A DNA stretch of 64,000 nucleotides from Chloroflexota bacterium (GCA_026706485.1 JAPOYR010000004.1:310001-374000), one strand, 5' to 3'; numbered from the stretch's first letter, positions 43,307 to 52,009 are shown. The notes: a model not told the origin generated them from the sequence alone. Program-made: numbers and translations.

Positions 43307-43774
43307 ATGTCTGAGACGGAGACGTTGAAAGTGGGCGACGAGGCACCGGACTTCGAGCTTCCGACGGCCCCCAGGGACGCGGAGCCGTTCAAGCTGAGCG
43401 ACCATCGCGGGTCGACGGTGGTCATCAACTTCGTGCCGGCGGCGTTCTCGCCGGTGTGCAGCGACCAGCTCCCGATCATCCAGGAGAAGCTCGGCGGGCG
43501 CGAGGGGACCGTGACGGTCGCGATCTCCACGGACAACACCTGGACGCTCAAGGCCTGGGCCGAGCAGTCGGGTGTGAGCTATCCGGTGCTGAGCGACTTC
43601 AACCCGCTCGGAGCGACGGCGAGCGCCTACGGGGTGCTCATCGAGGACATGAACATCGCCAACCGCGTGATCGTCGTGGTCGACGATGACGGCAAGGTCG
43701 CGCACATCGAAACCGCCCCAGAGGTGGCCGAGTTGCCCGACTACGACCCCGTGATGGCGTGCCTATCGGGCTGA
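43307..43774 (+). CDS. Peroxiredoxin (AhpC/TSA family)
   Basis: A 155-aa thiol peroxidase. The peroxidatic Cys lies in FVPAAFSPVCSDQLPIIQ, where the usual P-x3-T-x2-C has Ser in place of Thr. The N-terminal VGDEAPDFELPTA is the family start. AISTDNTWTLKAWAEQSGVS and YPVLSDFN follow. It reduces peroxides with electrons from a thioredoxin-like donor. The ATG at 43307 has GGGAGATGTGTC upstream. The stop is followed by an intrinsic-type hairpin. Confidence 0.92.
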   Translation: MSETETLKVGDEAPDFELPTAPRDAEPFKLSDHRGSTVVINFVPAAFSPVCSDQLPIIQEKLGGREGTVTVAISTDNTWTLKAWAEQSGVSYPVLSDFNPLGATASAYGVLIEDMNIANRVIVVVDDDGKVAHIETAPEVAELPDYDPVMACLSG

Positions 43775-43831
43775 AGTCCGGGGGCGGCAGTTGCCGCGGA
43801 CGAGCATCCCGCTCTTGGCGACAAAAGGCCA

Positions 43832-43855
43832 GAGGCCACCCGGGGGTGGCCTCTT
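43832..43855 (+). terminator. Intrinsic-type hairpin after the peroxiredoxin gene
   Basis: GAGGCCACCC-(gg)-GGGTGGCCTC is a perfect 10-bp inverted repeat followed by TTCCC. It is a strong stem with a weak T-run, located 58 bp after the stop codon. Confidence 0.6.
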
Positions 43856-44001
43856 CCCAGCCGCCGAAGCAACTGGGGGAATCGCCCTAACGGTCTTACC
43901 GTCCCTGAAGGCTTGTCAAGAATTCGTCAGTCGGAGTGCCCGTTCTGGCGCCCGGTGCGTCACAATCGGGCCAGTGAGTCCGCATTGAACGGAGGACGTT
44001 C

Positions 44002-44757
44002 GTGAGATTTCCGAATCCGGTCTTGGCCACGCTGCGCCGAGGCGAAGTGTCCATTGGCTCCTGGCTCAACCTGGCGTCGCCGCTGGCGGCCGAGGTGATG
44101 GCGGTGGGCGGCTGCGAGTGGCTGGTGATCGACGCCGAGCATGCGCCCTGGGACCTGGGGATGATCACGGAAGGACTCCGGGCCATCGAGTCGCAGGGAT
44201 GCGTGCCGCTGGTGCGTCCCTGGACCAACGACCCGGCCTGCTTCGGACAGATCCTGGACGCCGGCGCCATGGGACTGGTGGTACCGCACGTGAGCACGGT
44301 GGAGCAGGCCGAGGCCATCGCCGAAGCCGTGCGCTATCCGCCCCGCGGGCACCGCTCGGCGGGAACCTCTCGCGCCACCATCGACCGCGCCTGGTCCGCG
44401 CAAGCCAACGACAACCTGATCATTTGCCCCCAGATCGAAGACCTGGAGGGCGTGGCCAACACCCAGGCGATCATGGAGGTCGACGGCATGGACGTGGCCT
44501 ACATCGGGCCGTCCGATCTGGCTCTGTCCATGGGCCTCACCAGCGCCGACATGTTCACGAACGCCGATCACGCGGCCGCCATCGCCGGAGTCCTGGCGGG
44601 GGCGCAGGCCGCCGGGAAGCCGGCCGGACTGCCCGCGCCCACCGTGGAGCGGGCCCGTCAGCTCATCGATCAGGGATTCACGATGATCGACTACTCGAGC
44701 GACTACCGCATTCTGCAGGCCGCGCTGGCTGAGCAACTCGCCGCGGTGCGGGCCTGA
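44002..44757 (+). CDS. HpcH/HpaI-type aldolase
   Basis: A 251-aa class II aldolase cleaving or making 2-keto-3-deoxy sugar acids or related compounds. SIGSWLNLASPLAAEVMAVG is the N-terminal phosphate-binding strand and loop. WLVIDAEHAPWDL holds the catalytic His. The metal ligands are expected in CPQIEDLEGVANTQ (Glu) and VAYIGPSDLALSMG (Asp). The GTG at 44002 follows GGAGG. The stop overlaps the dehydrogenase ATG by one base, so the two enzymes are co-expressed and may act in one carbon pathway. Confidence 0.9.
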   Translation: MRFPNPVLATLRRGEVSIGSWLNLASPLAAEVMAVGGCEWLVIDAEHAPWDLGMITEGLRAIESQGCVPLVRPWTNDPACFGQILDAGAMGLVVPHVSTVEQAEAIAEAVRYPPRGHRSAGTSRATIDRAWSAQANDNLIICPQIEDLEGVANTQAIMEVDGMDVAYIGPSDLALSMGLTSADMFTNADHAAAIAGVLAGAQAAGKPAGLPAPTVERARQLIDQGFTMIDYSSDYRILQAALAEQLAAVRA

Positions 44758-45797
44758 TGGGCGCGGAGGGCGGCGTGAGCTACCTGACCACCGAGAAGGT
44801 CGCCGTGATGGGCGCGGCGGGCGCCGTGGGATCCAACCTCGTTCAAGCCCTGATCTCCACCGGCACGGCCAACACCGTCGCCATGTACGACCCCTACGGA
44901 CCGGGCCTGGCGGGTGCGGCCGAGGAGATTTACCACTGCGCCTTTCCCGAGGCGCAAGTGACCTGGACGACTGACGCGGGCGAGGCGCTGGACGGCGCGG
45001 CCTTCGTGCTCAGCTCCGGCGGCGCGCCGCGCCGCGAGGGCATGACGCGCGAGGACCTGCTGCGCGGCAACGCCGAGATCGCCGCGCAGCTGGGGAAGGA
45101 CATCAGCCAGCACGCACCCGAGGCCAAGCTGGTGGTCATCGTCTTCAACCCGGCGGACGTCACCGGCCTGGTGACCCTGGTGCACTCGGGCCTGCCGCCG
45201 CAGCGCGTCACCACGCTGGCGGCGCTGGACAGCACCCGTCTGCAGACGCGCCTGGCGCAGCATTTCGGTGTGCCGCAGCACCGGGTGTACGGCTGCCGCA
45301 CCTACGGCGGGCACGGCCAGGAAATGGCGCTCTACAAGGGCGCGATCCAGATTGACGGGGTGCCGCTCAACGACATCGTGAACGACGGGGCCGAAGCCAA
45401 CGGCGTGGGGTTGGACGCCGACGGCTGGCAGGCGATCCGCGAGCACGTCCTCGGCGGCGGCGCGCGCGTCATCAAGCTGCGGGGACGGTCCTCATTCCAG
45501 TCGCCGGCGCACCTCACCGCGATGATGGTGCGGGCCGCCTGCGGCGGCGAGCCGTTCGAGTGGCCCTGCGGCGCATTCGTCACGGGCGAGCCGTACGCCA
45601 ACGTCATGATGGCCATGCCCACCACGCTCGGTCAGGGCGGGGTTGCCTGGCGGCTGCCCGAAGGCGACGCGGACGAGCGGGCGGAACTCGACGCGGCCTA
45701 TGCGCACCTCCAGCACCTGCGCGACGAGACGATCGGCATGGGCCTAATCCCGGCCGTCGCCGATTGGGGCTCGGTGAACCCGCACCTGGCGGGCTGA
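44757..45797 (+). CDS. mdh: Malate/lactate dehydrogenase family enzyme
   Basis: A 346-aa NAD-dependent 2-hydroxyacid dehydrogenase. KVAVMGAAGAVGSNLVQALI is the Rossmann loop. The mobile loop GGAPRREGMTREDLLRGNAE has Arg at the substrate-determining position, which favours malate over lactate. DSTRLQTRLAQHFGV and the catalytic His in YGGHGQEMAL are present. The window also holds an HpcH aldolase immediately upstream, overlapping by one base. The exact substrate is not certain. Confidence 0.85.
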   Translation: MGAEGGVSYLTTEKVAVMGAAGAVGSNLVQALISTGTANTVAMYDPYGPGLAGAAEEIYHCAFPEAQVTWTTDAGEALDGAAFVLSSGGAPRREGMTREDLLRGNAEIAAQLGKDISQHAPEAKLVVIVFNPADVTGLVTLVHSGLPPQRVTTLAALDSTRLQTRLAQHFGVPQHRVYGCRTYGGHGQEMALYKGAIQIDGVPLNDIVNDGAEANGVGLDADGWQAIREHVLGGGARVIKLRGRSSFQSPAHLTAMMVRAACGGEPFEWPCGAFVTGEPYANVMMAMPTTLGQGGVAWRLPEGDADERAELDAAYAHLQHLRDETIGMGLIPAVADWGSVNPHLAG

Positions 45798-45804
45798 CGC
45801 GGGG

Positions 45805-46263
45805 TTAGCCGTAGGTGCGCATCAGCTCTTCGGGCGTGAGGCGGCCGGCGTTGGTGGCCGAGTAGACGGCCGCCTCGACGCGGCGGTTGGCATCCAGCAC
45901 AAAGGCCGTGGCCTGGAAGGCGCGGCGGCGCTCGAAACGGTAGGCGCCCACCGCGTCGAGGGCGTCGGGGTAGGCAAGCTCGCCCACCAGCGGGAACTCG
46001 AGCCCCAGGCGCTCCGTCAGCGCCGCAATGTCCTCACGCGGGTCGACCGAGAGTCCCACCACGTCAACGCCGATCGCGTCAAGGGTGTCGAGCAACCAGT
46101 TGTAGCCGGCCAACTGCCGGCGACAGTGCGATCACCAGTGGCCGCGGTAGAACAGCAGTGCCGTGCGTCGATCCCCAAGGTCGTCCGGCACGCGGAACGG
46201 CGTCCCGTCGCCCAGCACGCCCGCTAGCGTTGGAAACGCATCGCCGAGGTTGAGTCGTGCCAT
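45805..46263 (-). CDS. Redoxin with in-frame UGA: probable selenoprotein
   Basis: Reading through one TGA gives a continuous 152-aa AhpC/TSA-type redoxin, starting at the ATG at 46263 with GGGGAG upstream. The TGA (46134-46132, codon 44) falls in LLFYRGHW-U-SHCRRQLAGY. There the redoxin family has RGxWCPxC, so UGA replaces the first active-site Cys of a C-x2-C pair. A SECIS-like hairpin lies just downstream (46101-46125). The rest of the fold is intact on both sides (LGDAFPTLAGVLGDGTPFRV before, VVGLSVDPREDIAALTERLG after), with no frameshift. It most likely reduces peroxides or disulfides. A glutaredoxin is encoded divergently nearby. Confidence 0.82.
46101..46125 (-). promoter_or_regulatory. 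Putative bacterial SECIS hairpin
   Basis: On the mRNA strand UGU-C-GCCGGC-AGUUG-GCCGGC-U-ACA forms a 6-bp GC stem plus 3 bp after a single C/U mismatch. The 5-nt loop has G at its second position. The loop starts 16 nt after the UGA. These features fit bacterial SECIS elements read by SelB. Confidence 0.65.
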
Positions 46264-46321
46264 GTCGATGCTCCCCTTTCGTTCGCGCCAGTATGACCGA
46301 CGGCGGCAGAGCCACCAGCCA

Positions 46322-46373
46322 TTCGTGGTGAGCCATTCGGCAAGCTCAGGGCAGGCTCTGTCGAACCACGAGC
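46322..46373. repeat. Imperfect inverted repeat upstream of the glutaredoxin
   Basis: ttcgtggtgagc at the left and ctctgtcgaaccacgag at the right are inverted relatives, with gcaagctcagggcaggctct between. It is related to the 'cttgtcgaa' repeat at 22725-22776. It lies between the divergent redoxin and glutaredoxin genes, where promoters would also be expected. Confidence 0.55.
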
Positions 46374-46463
46374 GGATTCCCCACCATTACCGACCACGGC
46401 CCCGATTTGACACAATTGGGCGACGACCTTCCCGGTCCGCCGGGACTTTCCTGGAGACAACCC

Positions 46464-46811
46464 ATGGCATCACAGTCGACACCCGAGATCGTCGCCTATC
46501 TGAAGCCCGTCTGCGGCTGGAGCGCCGGCGTCCGCGCCGTCCTCGACAAGTACGACCTCGGCTACGAGGACAAGGACATCATCAACAGCCCGACGAACTA
46601 CCACGAGATGGTGATCAAGAGCGGTCAGCCGCTGTCGCCCTGCGTGGTGGTCGACGGCCGCATGCTGGCCGACGTCAGCGGCGAAGAGGTCGAAGCCTGG
46701 CTCGCCGACAAGGGCTACATCGCCAAGAACAACCTGCCCACGCCGGTCCCCATCGACCGCGCCTGCGCCGACGAAGTCCACGCCGCCAATGTCACGTTCG
46801 AGGACCTGTAG
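46464..46811 (+). CDS. Glutaredoxin-domain protein (CxxS type)
   Basis: A 115-aa protein with a glutaredoxin-like start: EIVAYLKPVCGWSAGVRAVL. The active site reads C-G-W-S, a monothiol-like variant. YEDKDIINSPTNYHEMVIKS and the cis-Pro region SPCVVVDGRMLADVSGEEVE match the fold. A ~35-residue C-terminal extension follows. The ATG at 46464 has CTGGAG upstream. It is divergent from, and possibly functionally linked to, the UGA-containing redoxin. Confidence 0.82.
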   Translation: MASQSTPEIVAYLKPVCGWSAGVRAVLDKYDLGYEDKDIINSPTNYHEMVIKSGQPLSPCVVVDGRMLADVSGEEVEAWLADKGYIAKNNLPTPVPIDRACADEVHAANVTFEDL

Positions 46812-46924
46812 CGCCACCATTCCCGCTCCAAGTCGCCGGTTCCGGTGGGAGTCTTGAGCTAGAGAAGGTGAATTCGTTGGCCTGGCACACAGCGGGAGTG
46901 CTGTAGCGCTTGGTAGCGTTGCGG

Positions 46925-47188
46925 ATGAAGACCATCACAGTGTCGGTTGATGAGAAGACCTACCGGCTTGCCTGTGCCAAGGCGGCAAAGCACGGAACGT
47001 CAGTTTCGGCGCTGATGCGCGACTATCTGGTGACCCTGGTGCAAGGGCAAGTGATCGAGACGGAGTTCAACCGCCTGCGTCGACTGCAGGATCAGACGCT
47101 GGCCGCCATCCACGCACGCGGCGGCGGTTTGCGGGTGGCGGACAACCTCCCCCGCAGCGACTTGCACCGGCGCGATGCGCTTCGTTGA
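46925..47188 (+). CDS. Ribbon-helix-helix antitoxin of a decayed VapBC pair
   Basis: An 87-aa protein. MKTITVSVDEKTYRLACAKA followed by HGTSVSALMRDYLVTLVQ is a ribbon-helix-helix (CopG/Arc-type) DNA-binding N-terminus. The C-terminal part would contact the toxin. I chose the ATG at 46925. The downstream toxin gene, overlapping its 3' end by 14 nt, is broken, so this antitoxin may now be an orphan. Confidence 0.75.
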   Translation: MKTITVSVDEKTYRLACAKAAKHGTSVSALMRDYLVTLVQGQVIETEFNRLRRLQDQTLAAIHARGGGLRVADNLPRSDLHRRDALR

Positions 47189-47279
47189 TTCGAACGTTCT
47201 GATCTACGCGGTCAGCGCCGCGGCCGGAGACGCGCAAAAATTCGCCGCGCGCTGGATGCACTGGCCGTGCGGCCGGCCC
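47175..47279 (+). pseudogene. Truncated and frameshifted VapC-type PIN toxin
   Basis: The first codons encode MRFVDSNVLIYAVSAAAGDA, a clear PIN-domain start with the catalytic Asp. After the A5 run at about 47236-47240 the frame loses similarity. The +1 frame then reads IRRALDALAVRPA, which looks like the expected next helix, so a 1-nt frameshift is likely. Recognisable toxin sequence stops where the convergent pheT ends at 47280. The toxin is therefore dead. Confidence 0.65.
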
Positions 47280-49802
47280 TCAGCCCCGCAACTCCGCGCC
47301 CAACCGGTGCTGGAGCGCTCGGACGACGCGGTTGTGCGCCTTGTCCGCTTCCTTGTCCGTGAGCGTCCGGTCCGGCGCCGCATAGCTGAGCGCGTAGGCG
47401 AGGCTGCGCTTGCCGGCGGCGATCTGCTCGCCGCGGTACTCGTCGAACATTCGCACCGAGGCCAACAACGGACGCCCCGCGCGCTGGATCGTCTCCAGCA
47501 CCTCGGCTTGGGCCACGGCCTCGTCGACGACGACGGCCACGTCACGCAGCGCGGCGGGATACTCCGACCACGCCGTGAACGACGGCGGGCCGGCCGACGC
47601 GTCTCGCAGCGCGCCCACGTCCACCAGCAGCGCCCAGGCGCGTTCGTCCAGGTCATAGGCCGCGGCCACCTCGGGCTCGATGGCGCCGTAGGCGGACAGC
47701 GTCCGACCCGCTTGCGTTGCTGCCGCCGCCTGCCCCGGCGCGAACGTCGGGTGCTGGACCTCCTCGTGGCTGACCGTGGACAGGTCGACGCCTGACCGCG
47801 CCAGCAATTCGTCGACGAGTCCGCGAACGAACGGAAGCTCGACGGTCGCGGTTTCGTCCCAGCGCCCGGCGCTGACGCGCTCGCCGATCACCGCCGTCAG
47901 CAGCAGCGGCTCCTCCGGCAGATCGTCGGGGCGCGGCAGGAACGTCGGCTGGCACTCGAAGAGCAGCAGATCTCGGTCGGTATGACGGCGGTTGGCGCGC
48001 AGGGTTTCCAGCATCGTCGACAGGCCGGTGAGCCTGAGCGTCGACTCATCCGACGACAGCGGATTGCGGATCGCCAGCGGCGCTCGATGCAACGGCAGCA
48101 GCCGGTCGGTGAGCGCGCGCCCGGCGTCGTTCATCGCGGAACGGTGAATCATTTCCCAGGTCTCGGGGTCGCCCAGCGGCGTTTCCGGATCGGCGTCCAG
48201 CAGGTCCGGCGACACCAGTCGCGCCAGCCGGGCCTCGCTCGTGAGCGCATAGGTTACGCACTCGGTGAATCCAAGGCCGACCATCACGTCCCGCAGCTCG
48301 TCGTCGCGCGGGTCAAGCTCGCCCGGCACCACGTCCGTCACGCCGCCGGTGGGCAGCGTATTCGGTATGCGGTCATAGCCGAGCAGGCGCGCGACCTCTT
48401 CCACCACGTCGGCGGGCGTCGTCACGTCGCGGCGCCAGAATGGCGGCTGGACGTGCAGTACGTCGTCGAACTCGGTCACGTCGAAGGCCAGCGCTTCGAG
48501 AGACCGCCGCACTTCGGAGCGTTCGTAGACCAGGCCCATCAGGCGCCCGATGCGGTCGAACTCGAGCGAAACGGGCTCGGGTTGGCTCGGCGCCGGATAG
48601 GCGTCCGCCGACAGGAACTCCCCGAGTCCCGCGCCGATCGTCTCGATGAGCTGCACGCAGCGTCGCAGCGCGGGTTCAGTGAGCTCAGGGGGCAGGTCTT
48701 TCTCGAACCGGCGCGAGGCCTCGCTGCGCAGCGCCAGCCGATGCGCCGTGCGGCGAATGCTCACAGGATCGAAGGTTGCCGACTCCAGCAGCACCGTCGA
48801 CGTGGCGTCGGTGACCTCCGTGGCCAACCCGCCCATCACGCCCGCCAGCGCCACCGGGCCTTCGCCGTCCACAATGCAGAGCGTCTCGGCGGTTAGCTCC
48901 CGGTCCTGGCCGTCCAGCGTCACCAGCCGCTCTCCGGGCCGGGCCGTGCGGACGCCGATCATGCCCCCGCGGATGGTGTCCCAATCGAACGCGTGCAGCG
49001 GCTGCCCGGTTTCCAGCATCACGTAGTTCGTCACGTCCACGATCGTGTTGATCGGCCGCATGCCCGCCAGCTCCAGCCGCTTGCGCAGCCACGTCGGCGA
49101 CTCGCCCACCTCCACGTCGCGCACGAACGCCGCCGAATAGCGGGCGCAGAGCGCCGGATCGTCGATCTCCAGGTGCACCGAGGGCCACTGCTCGCCGTCG
49201 CTCGCCCGAGCGTCGGGAATTGGCGAGCGGACCTCGGCGCCAAAGAGCGCGGCGGCCTCGCGCGCGATGCCCAGCACCGAGAGGGCGTCCGGGCGGTTGG
49301 CCTTGAGCTCGAATTCGATCACCTCGTCGCCCAGGACCTCGGTCAAGGGCCGACCGACCGGGGCGTCGGGCTCCAGGATCAGGATGCCCTCGTGGTCGTC
49401 GCTCAGCCCCAACTCGCGGTTCGAGCACAACATGCCGCGAGAGACGACGCCGCGAATCTTGGTCGGCTTGAGCTCCTTCAGCCGCGGCTCGTCCGAGTAG
49501 GCGTCCCACAGCCGCGCGCCCTCATGCGCAAAGGCGATCCTGTCGCCGACCGCGAAGTTCCACGCGCCGCAGACCACTTGGATCTCGTCGGCGCCGGTGG
49601 TCACCGTCGGCAGGTTGAGCCGGTCGGCGTTCGGATGCGGGTCGATTCGCACGACCTCGCCCACCACCACCCGGTCCCAGTGCTCGCCGGCGCGGTGAAT
49701 CTCGGCGACCTCGAACCCAGCGTCGGTCAGCCGCCGCGCGGCCTCGTCAACCGGCGCGCTTACGCCCGAAAGCTCGCACAGCCACTCGTAGGGCACTCGC
49801 AT
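47280..49802 (-). CDS. pheT: Phenylalanyl-tRNA synthetase beta subunit
   Basis: An 840-aa beta subunit of the (alpha-beta)2 enzyme. The N-terminal MRVPYEWLCELSGVSAPVDE and the EMAP-type tRNA-binding domain (VVVGEVVRIDPHPNADRLNL) are followed by a B3/4 editing region. The B5 domain comes next (DVVEEVARLLGYDRIPNTLP), then a pseudo-catalytic core. A C-terminal FDX-ACB anticodon domain ends it (FTAWSEYPAALRDVAVVVDE). Full family length. It starts 3 nt after the pheS stop, giving equimolar expression. Confidence 0.97.
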   Translation of the reverse strand: MRVPYEWLCELSGVSAPVDEAARRLTDAGFEVAEIHRAGEHWDRVVVGEVVRIDPHPNADRLNLPTVTTGADEIQVVCGAWNFAVGDRIAFAHEGARLWDAYSDEPRLKELKPTKIRGVVSRGMLCSNRELGLSDDHEGILILEPDAPVGRPLTEVLGDEVIEFELKANRPDALSVLGIAREAAALFGAEVRSPIPDARASDGEQWPSVHLEIDDPALCARYSAAFVRDVEVGESPTWLRKRLELAGMRPINTIVDVTNYVMLETGQPLHAFDWDTIRGGMIGVRTARPGERLVTLDGQDRELTAETLCIVDGEGPVALAGVMGGLATEVTDATSTVLLESATFDPVSIRRTAHRLALRSEASRRFEKDLPPELTEPALRRCVQLIETIGAGLGEFLSADAYPAPSQPEPVSLEFDRIGRLMGLVYERSEVRRSLEALAFDVTEFDDVLHVQPPFWRRDVTTPADVVEEVARLLGYDRIPNTLPTGGVTDVVPGELDPRDDELRDVMVGLGFTECVTYALTSEARLARLVSPDLLDADPETPLGDPETWEMIHRSAMNDAGRALTDRLLPLHRAPLAIRNPLSSDESTLRLTGLSTMLETLRANRRHTDRDLLLFECQPTFLPRPDDLPEEPLLLTAVIGERVSAGRWDETATVELPFVRGLVDELLARSGVDLSTVSHEEVQHPTFAPGQAAAATQAGRTLSAYGAIEPEVAAAYDLDERAWALLVDVGALRDASAGPPSFTAWSEYPAALRDVAVVVDEAVAQAEVLETIQRAGRPLLASVRMFDEYRGEQIAAGKRSLAYALSYAAPDRTLTDKEADKAHNRVVRALQHRLGAELRG

Positions 49803-49805
49803 GAG

Positions 49806-50828
49806 CTAGTGGAACTGCCTGAGGAACCGCAGGTCGTTGCGGTAGAAGCTGCGGATGTCGGTAACACCGTATTTCAGCATGGCGATGCGCTCCACGCCCA
49901 TGCCGAAGGCAAAACCCTGATACACCTCGGGGTCGTAGCCCACGTTCGCAAGCACCGTGGGGTGCACCATGCCGGCGCCCAGAATCTCGATCCAGCCGCT
50001 GCCCCCGCAGACTGAGCAGCCGCCGCTGTCGCAGGCGTGGCAGGACATCTCGGCCTCGGCGCTGGGCTCGGTGAAGGGAAAATAGCTGGCGCGAATCCGC
50101 AGCTCGCGGTCCGGACCGAACATCGCCCGCACGAAGTGCGTTAGCGTGCCCCGCAGGTCCGCCATGGTGATGTGTTCGTCGATGGCCAGCCCCTCGACCT
50201 GCATGAACTCCGACTCATGCGAGGCGTCGCGGTTCTCATAGCGATAGACCTTGCCCGGCACGATCACGCGCACCGGCGGGCGCACCTGCTCCATCACGCG
50301 GGCCTGCACCGGCGAGGTGTGAGTCCGCAGCAGCAAATCGCCGGGCCGCGCTTGTTGCTGGAGGTGGAAGGTGTCCCACATGTCGCGCGCCGGGTGGTCG
50401 GCGGGAATGTTGAGCAGCTCGAAGTTGTAGCGGTCCCACTCCACCTCCGGTCCGCTGACGGCGCGGAAGCCCAGCGGCGCAAGCACCGCGCGAATCTCAC
50501 GCAGCGTGCGCGTCAGCGGATGCAACCGGCCCAGGCGCACCGGATAGCCGGGCATGGTGACGTCCGTGTCGGATTCATGGACGCGACGGCTCAGGCGGTC
50601 GCGGCGGGCGGTGAGCGCTGCTTCGAGGTCCTGGCGCGCGGCGTTGGCGGCCTGCCCCGCGGCCCGGCGCTCCTCCGGTGGCAAATCACGAATCGACCGC
50701 AGGATGCCAGTGAGCGCGCTGCGCCGTCCCAAGTGCGCCACGCGCCAGGCTTCCAACGCCGCGTCGGAGCCGGCCTGCGCCAGCTCGGCCCGCGCCTCGG
50801 TCAGCAACTCGTCAATGCGCTCGCGCAC
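49806..50828 (-). CDS. pheS: Phenylalanyl-tRNA synthetase alpha subunit
   Basis: A 340-aa catalytic subunit. It has an N-terminal coiled coil, then the class II core: RTHTSPVQARVM, GKVYRYENRDASHESEF (motif 2) and GFAFGMGVERIAMLKYG (motif 3). The CHACDSGGCSVCGGSGWIEI segment is the usual Cys-containing insertion. I set the start at the GTG at 50828 because longer in-frame starts run back into the methyltransferase gene. It overlaps that gene by 17 nt. Confidence 0.95.
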   Translation of the reverse strand: MRERIDELLTEARAELAQAGSDAALEAWRVAHLGRRSALTGILRSIRDLPPEERRAAGQAANAARQDLEAALTARRDRLSRRVHESDTDVTMPGYPVRLGRLHPLTRTLREIRAVLAPLGFRAVSGPEVEWDRYNFELLNIPADHPARDMWDTFHLQQQARPGDLLLRTHTSPVQARVMEQVRPPVRVIVPGKVYRYENRDASHESEFMQVEGLAIDEHITMADLRGTLTHFVRAMFGPDRELRIRASYFPFTEPSAEAEMSCHACDSGGCSVCGGSGWIEILGAGMVHPTVLANVGYDPEVYQGFAFGMGVERIAMLKYGVTDIRSFYRNDLRFLRQFH

Positions 50829-51630
50829 TCGGGTCCTTATTCGTGGAATCGGCCGCGCGCTGCCGCGCGGCCTCGAACAGGATAACGGCGGCCGCGGCGG
50901 CCGCGTTGAGCGATTCAATCTCGCGCTGCATCGGCACGCGCACGGCGGCGCGGCTCGCGGCGCGCCAGGCGGGCGAAACACCCGCCGATTCAGCTCCCAC
51001 GATCAGTCCGCAGGCGCCCGTCCAGTCGATGTCGTGGTAGGTCAGCTCGGCGTCGGCGCTGGCCGCGTACAGATCGGCCTCGGCGTCGAGCGACTCGAGG
51101 TTCGCCGGTTCGGCCGCTTTCCGAATGGGCACGCGAAACTGTCCGCCCGCGCCCGCCCGCATGGCCTTGGGACCGTAGGCATCCGCCGTACCCGGGGTGC
51201 AGATCACGCCCGTCGCGCCCGCCGCGGCGGCGCTGCGAACCATGGCGCCGACGTTGCCGGGGTCTTGCACGCCGTCCAGGACCAGGAGCAGCGCGGGGCC
51301 CGAAACCGGCGGAGGGTCCGGCGCGGCGATCACCGCGAGCACGCCTTGTGGTGTCTCGGTATCGGCGACGGCGTTGAATACCCCGTCGGTGCAACGGCGC
51401 ACGGAAACTCCCTGCGCTGCGGCCTCGTCGACAACTGCCGCGGCGGCTGGTGATGGGTCCTCCACGCACAGCACCGACTCAACTACGCCCGCATGCAACG
51501 CCTCGGCCACGAGCTTCGGTCCCTCGACGACCGTGTGGCCGGCGCGGCGGCGCGCGCTCCCGCGCTGGAGGGAACGCACATGGGCAACCGTCGGGTTGCG
51601 GACACTGCGGATGACCGGCGCCGGAGCCAC
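50812..51630 (-). CDS. SpoU/TrmH-family RNA 2'-O-methyltransferase
   Basis: A 272-aa SPOUT methyltransferase. An N-terminal substrate-binding region (SVRNPTVAHVRSLQRGSARR) precedes motif 1 DGVQDPGNVGAMVRSAAAAG, motif 2 CGLIVGAESAGVSP and motif 3 VPMQREIESLNAAAAAAVIL. These bind S-adenosylmethionine through a knot. The target is probably 23S rRNA or tRNA and cannot be fixed from sequence. In many bacteria this gene sits between rplT and pheS, as here. Confidence 0.92.
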   Translation of the reverse strand: MAPAPVIRSVRNPTVAHVRSLQRGSARRRAGHTVVEGPKLVAEALHAGVVESVLCVEDPSPAAAAVVDEAAAQGVSVRRCTDGVFNAVADTETPQGVLAVIAAPDPPPVSGPALLLVLDGVQDPGNVGAMVRSAAAAGATGVICTPGTADAYGPKAMRAGAGGQFRVPIRKAAEPANLESLDAEADLYAASADAELTYHDIDWTGACGLIVGAESAGVSPAWRAASRAAVRVPMQREIESLNAAAAAAVILFEAARQRAADSTNKDPSARAH

Positions 51631-51643
51631 GGCCCCACCGCGC

Positions 51644-51997
51644 CTAGGCGGCGGCTTGCGCCGCCTTCACCAGGTCTTCGAAGGCCTCGGGCTCGTTGAG
51701 CGCCAGGTCCGCCAGCACCTTGCGGTCGAGGTCGATGTTGGCCCGCCGCAGCCCGTGCATGAACTGGCTGTAGGTCATGCCCAGGGCGCGAGCGCGCGCG
51801 TTGATGCGAAGGATCCAGCCGCGCCGCATGTCGCGCCGCCGCGTGCGCCGGTGGGCGTAGGCGTACTGCCGCGCGTGCATCAGGTCTTCGTGGGCGGCCT
51901 TGAACTGACGGCTGCGCGCGCCCTTGTGGCCCCGCACCGCCTTGAGAACGCGGCGGCGGCGCTTGCGGCTGGCAACGCTGCGCTTCACTCGTGCCAT
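51644..51997 (-). CDS. rplT: 50S ribosomal protein L20
   Basis: A 117-aa L20. MARVKRSVASRKRRRRVLKA and YAHRRTRRRDMRRGWILRIN are diagnostic, and the C-terminal LDRKVLADLALNEPEAFEDL is also typical. It binds 23S rRNA early in 50S assembly. In many bacteria L20 represses the rpmI-rplT operon. It follows rpmI by 12 nt. Confidence 0.98.
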   Translation of the reverse strand: MARVKRSVASRKRRRRVLKAVRGHKGARSRQFKAAHEDLMHARQYAYAHRRTRRRDMRRGWILRINARARALGMTYSQFMHGLRRANIDLDRKVLADLALNEPEAFEDLVKAAQAAA

Positions 51998-52009
51998 CGA
52001 CGATCCGCT

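Noticed and set aside
45805-46113. Treating the redoxin as a pseudogene with a nonsense mutation.
   Set aside because: The stop falls exactly on the active-site Cys codon, is UGA, and is followed by a SECIS-like hairpin. The remaining protein is undamaged.
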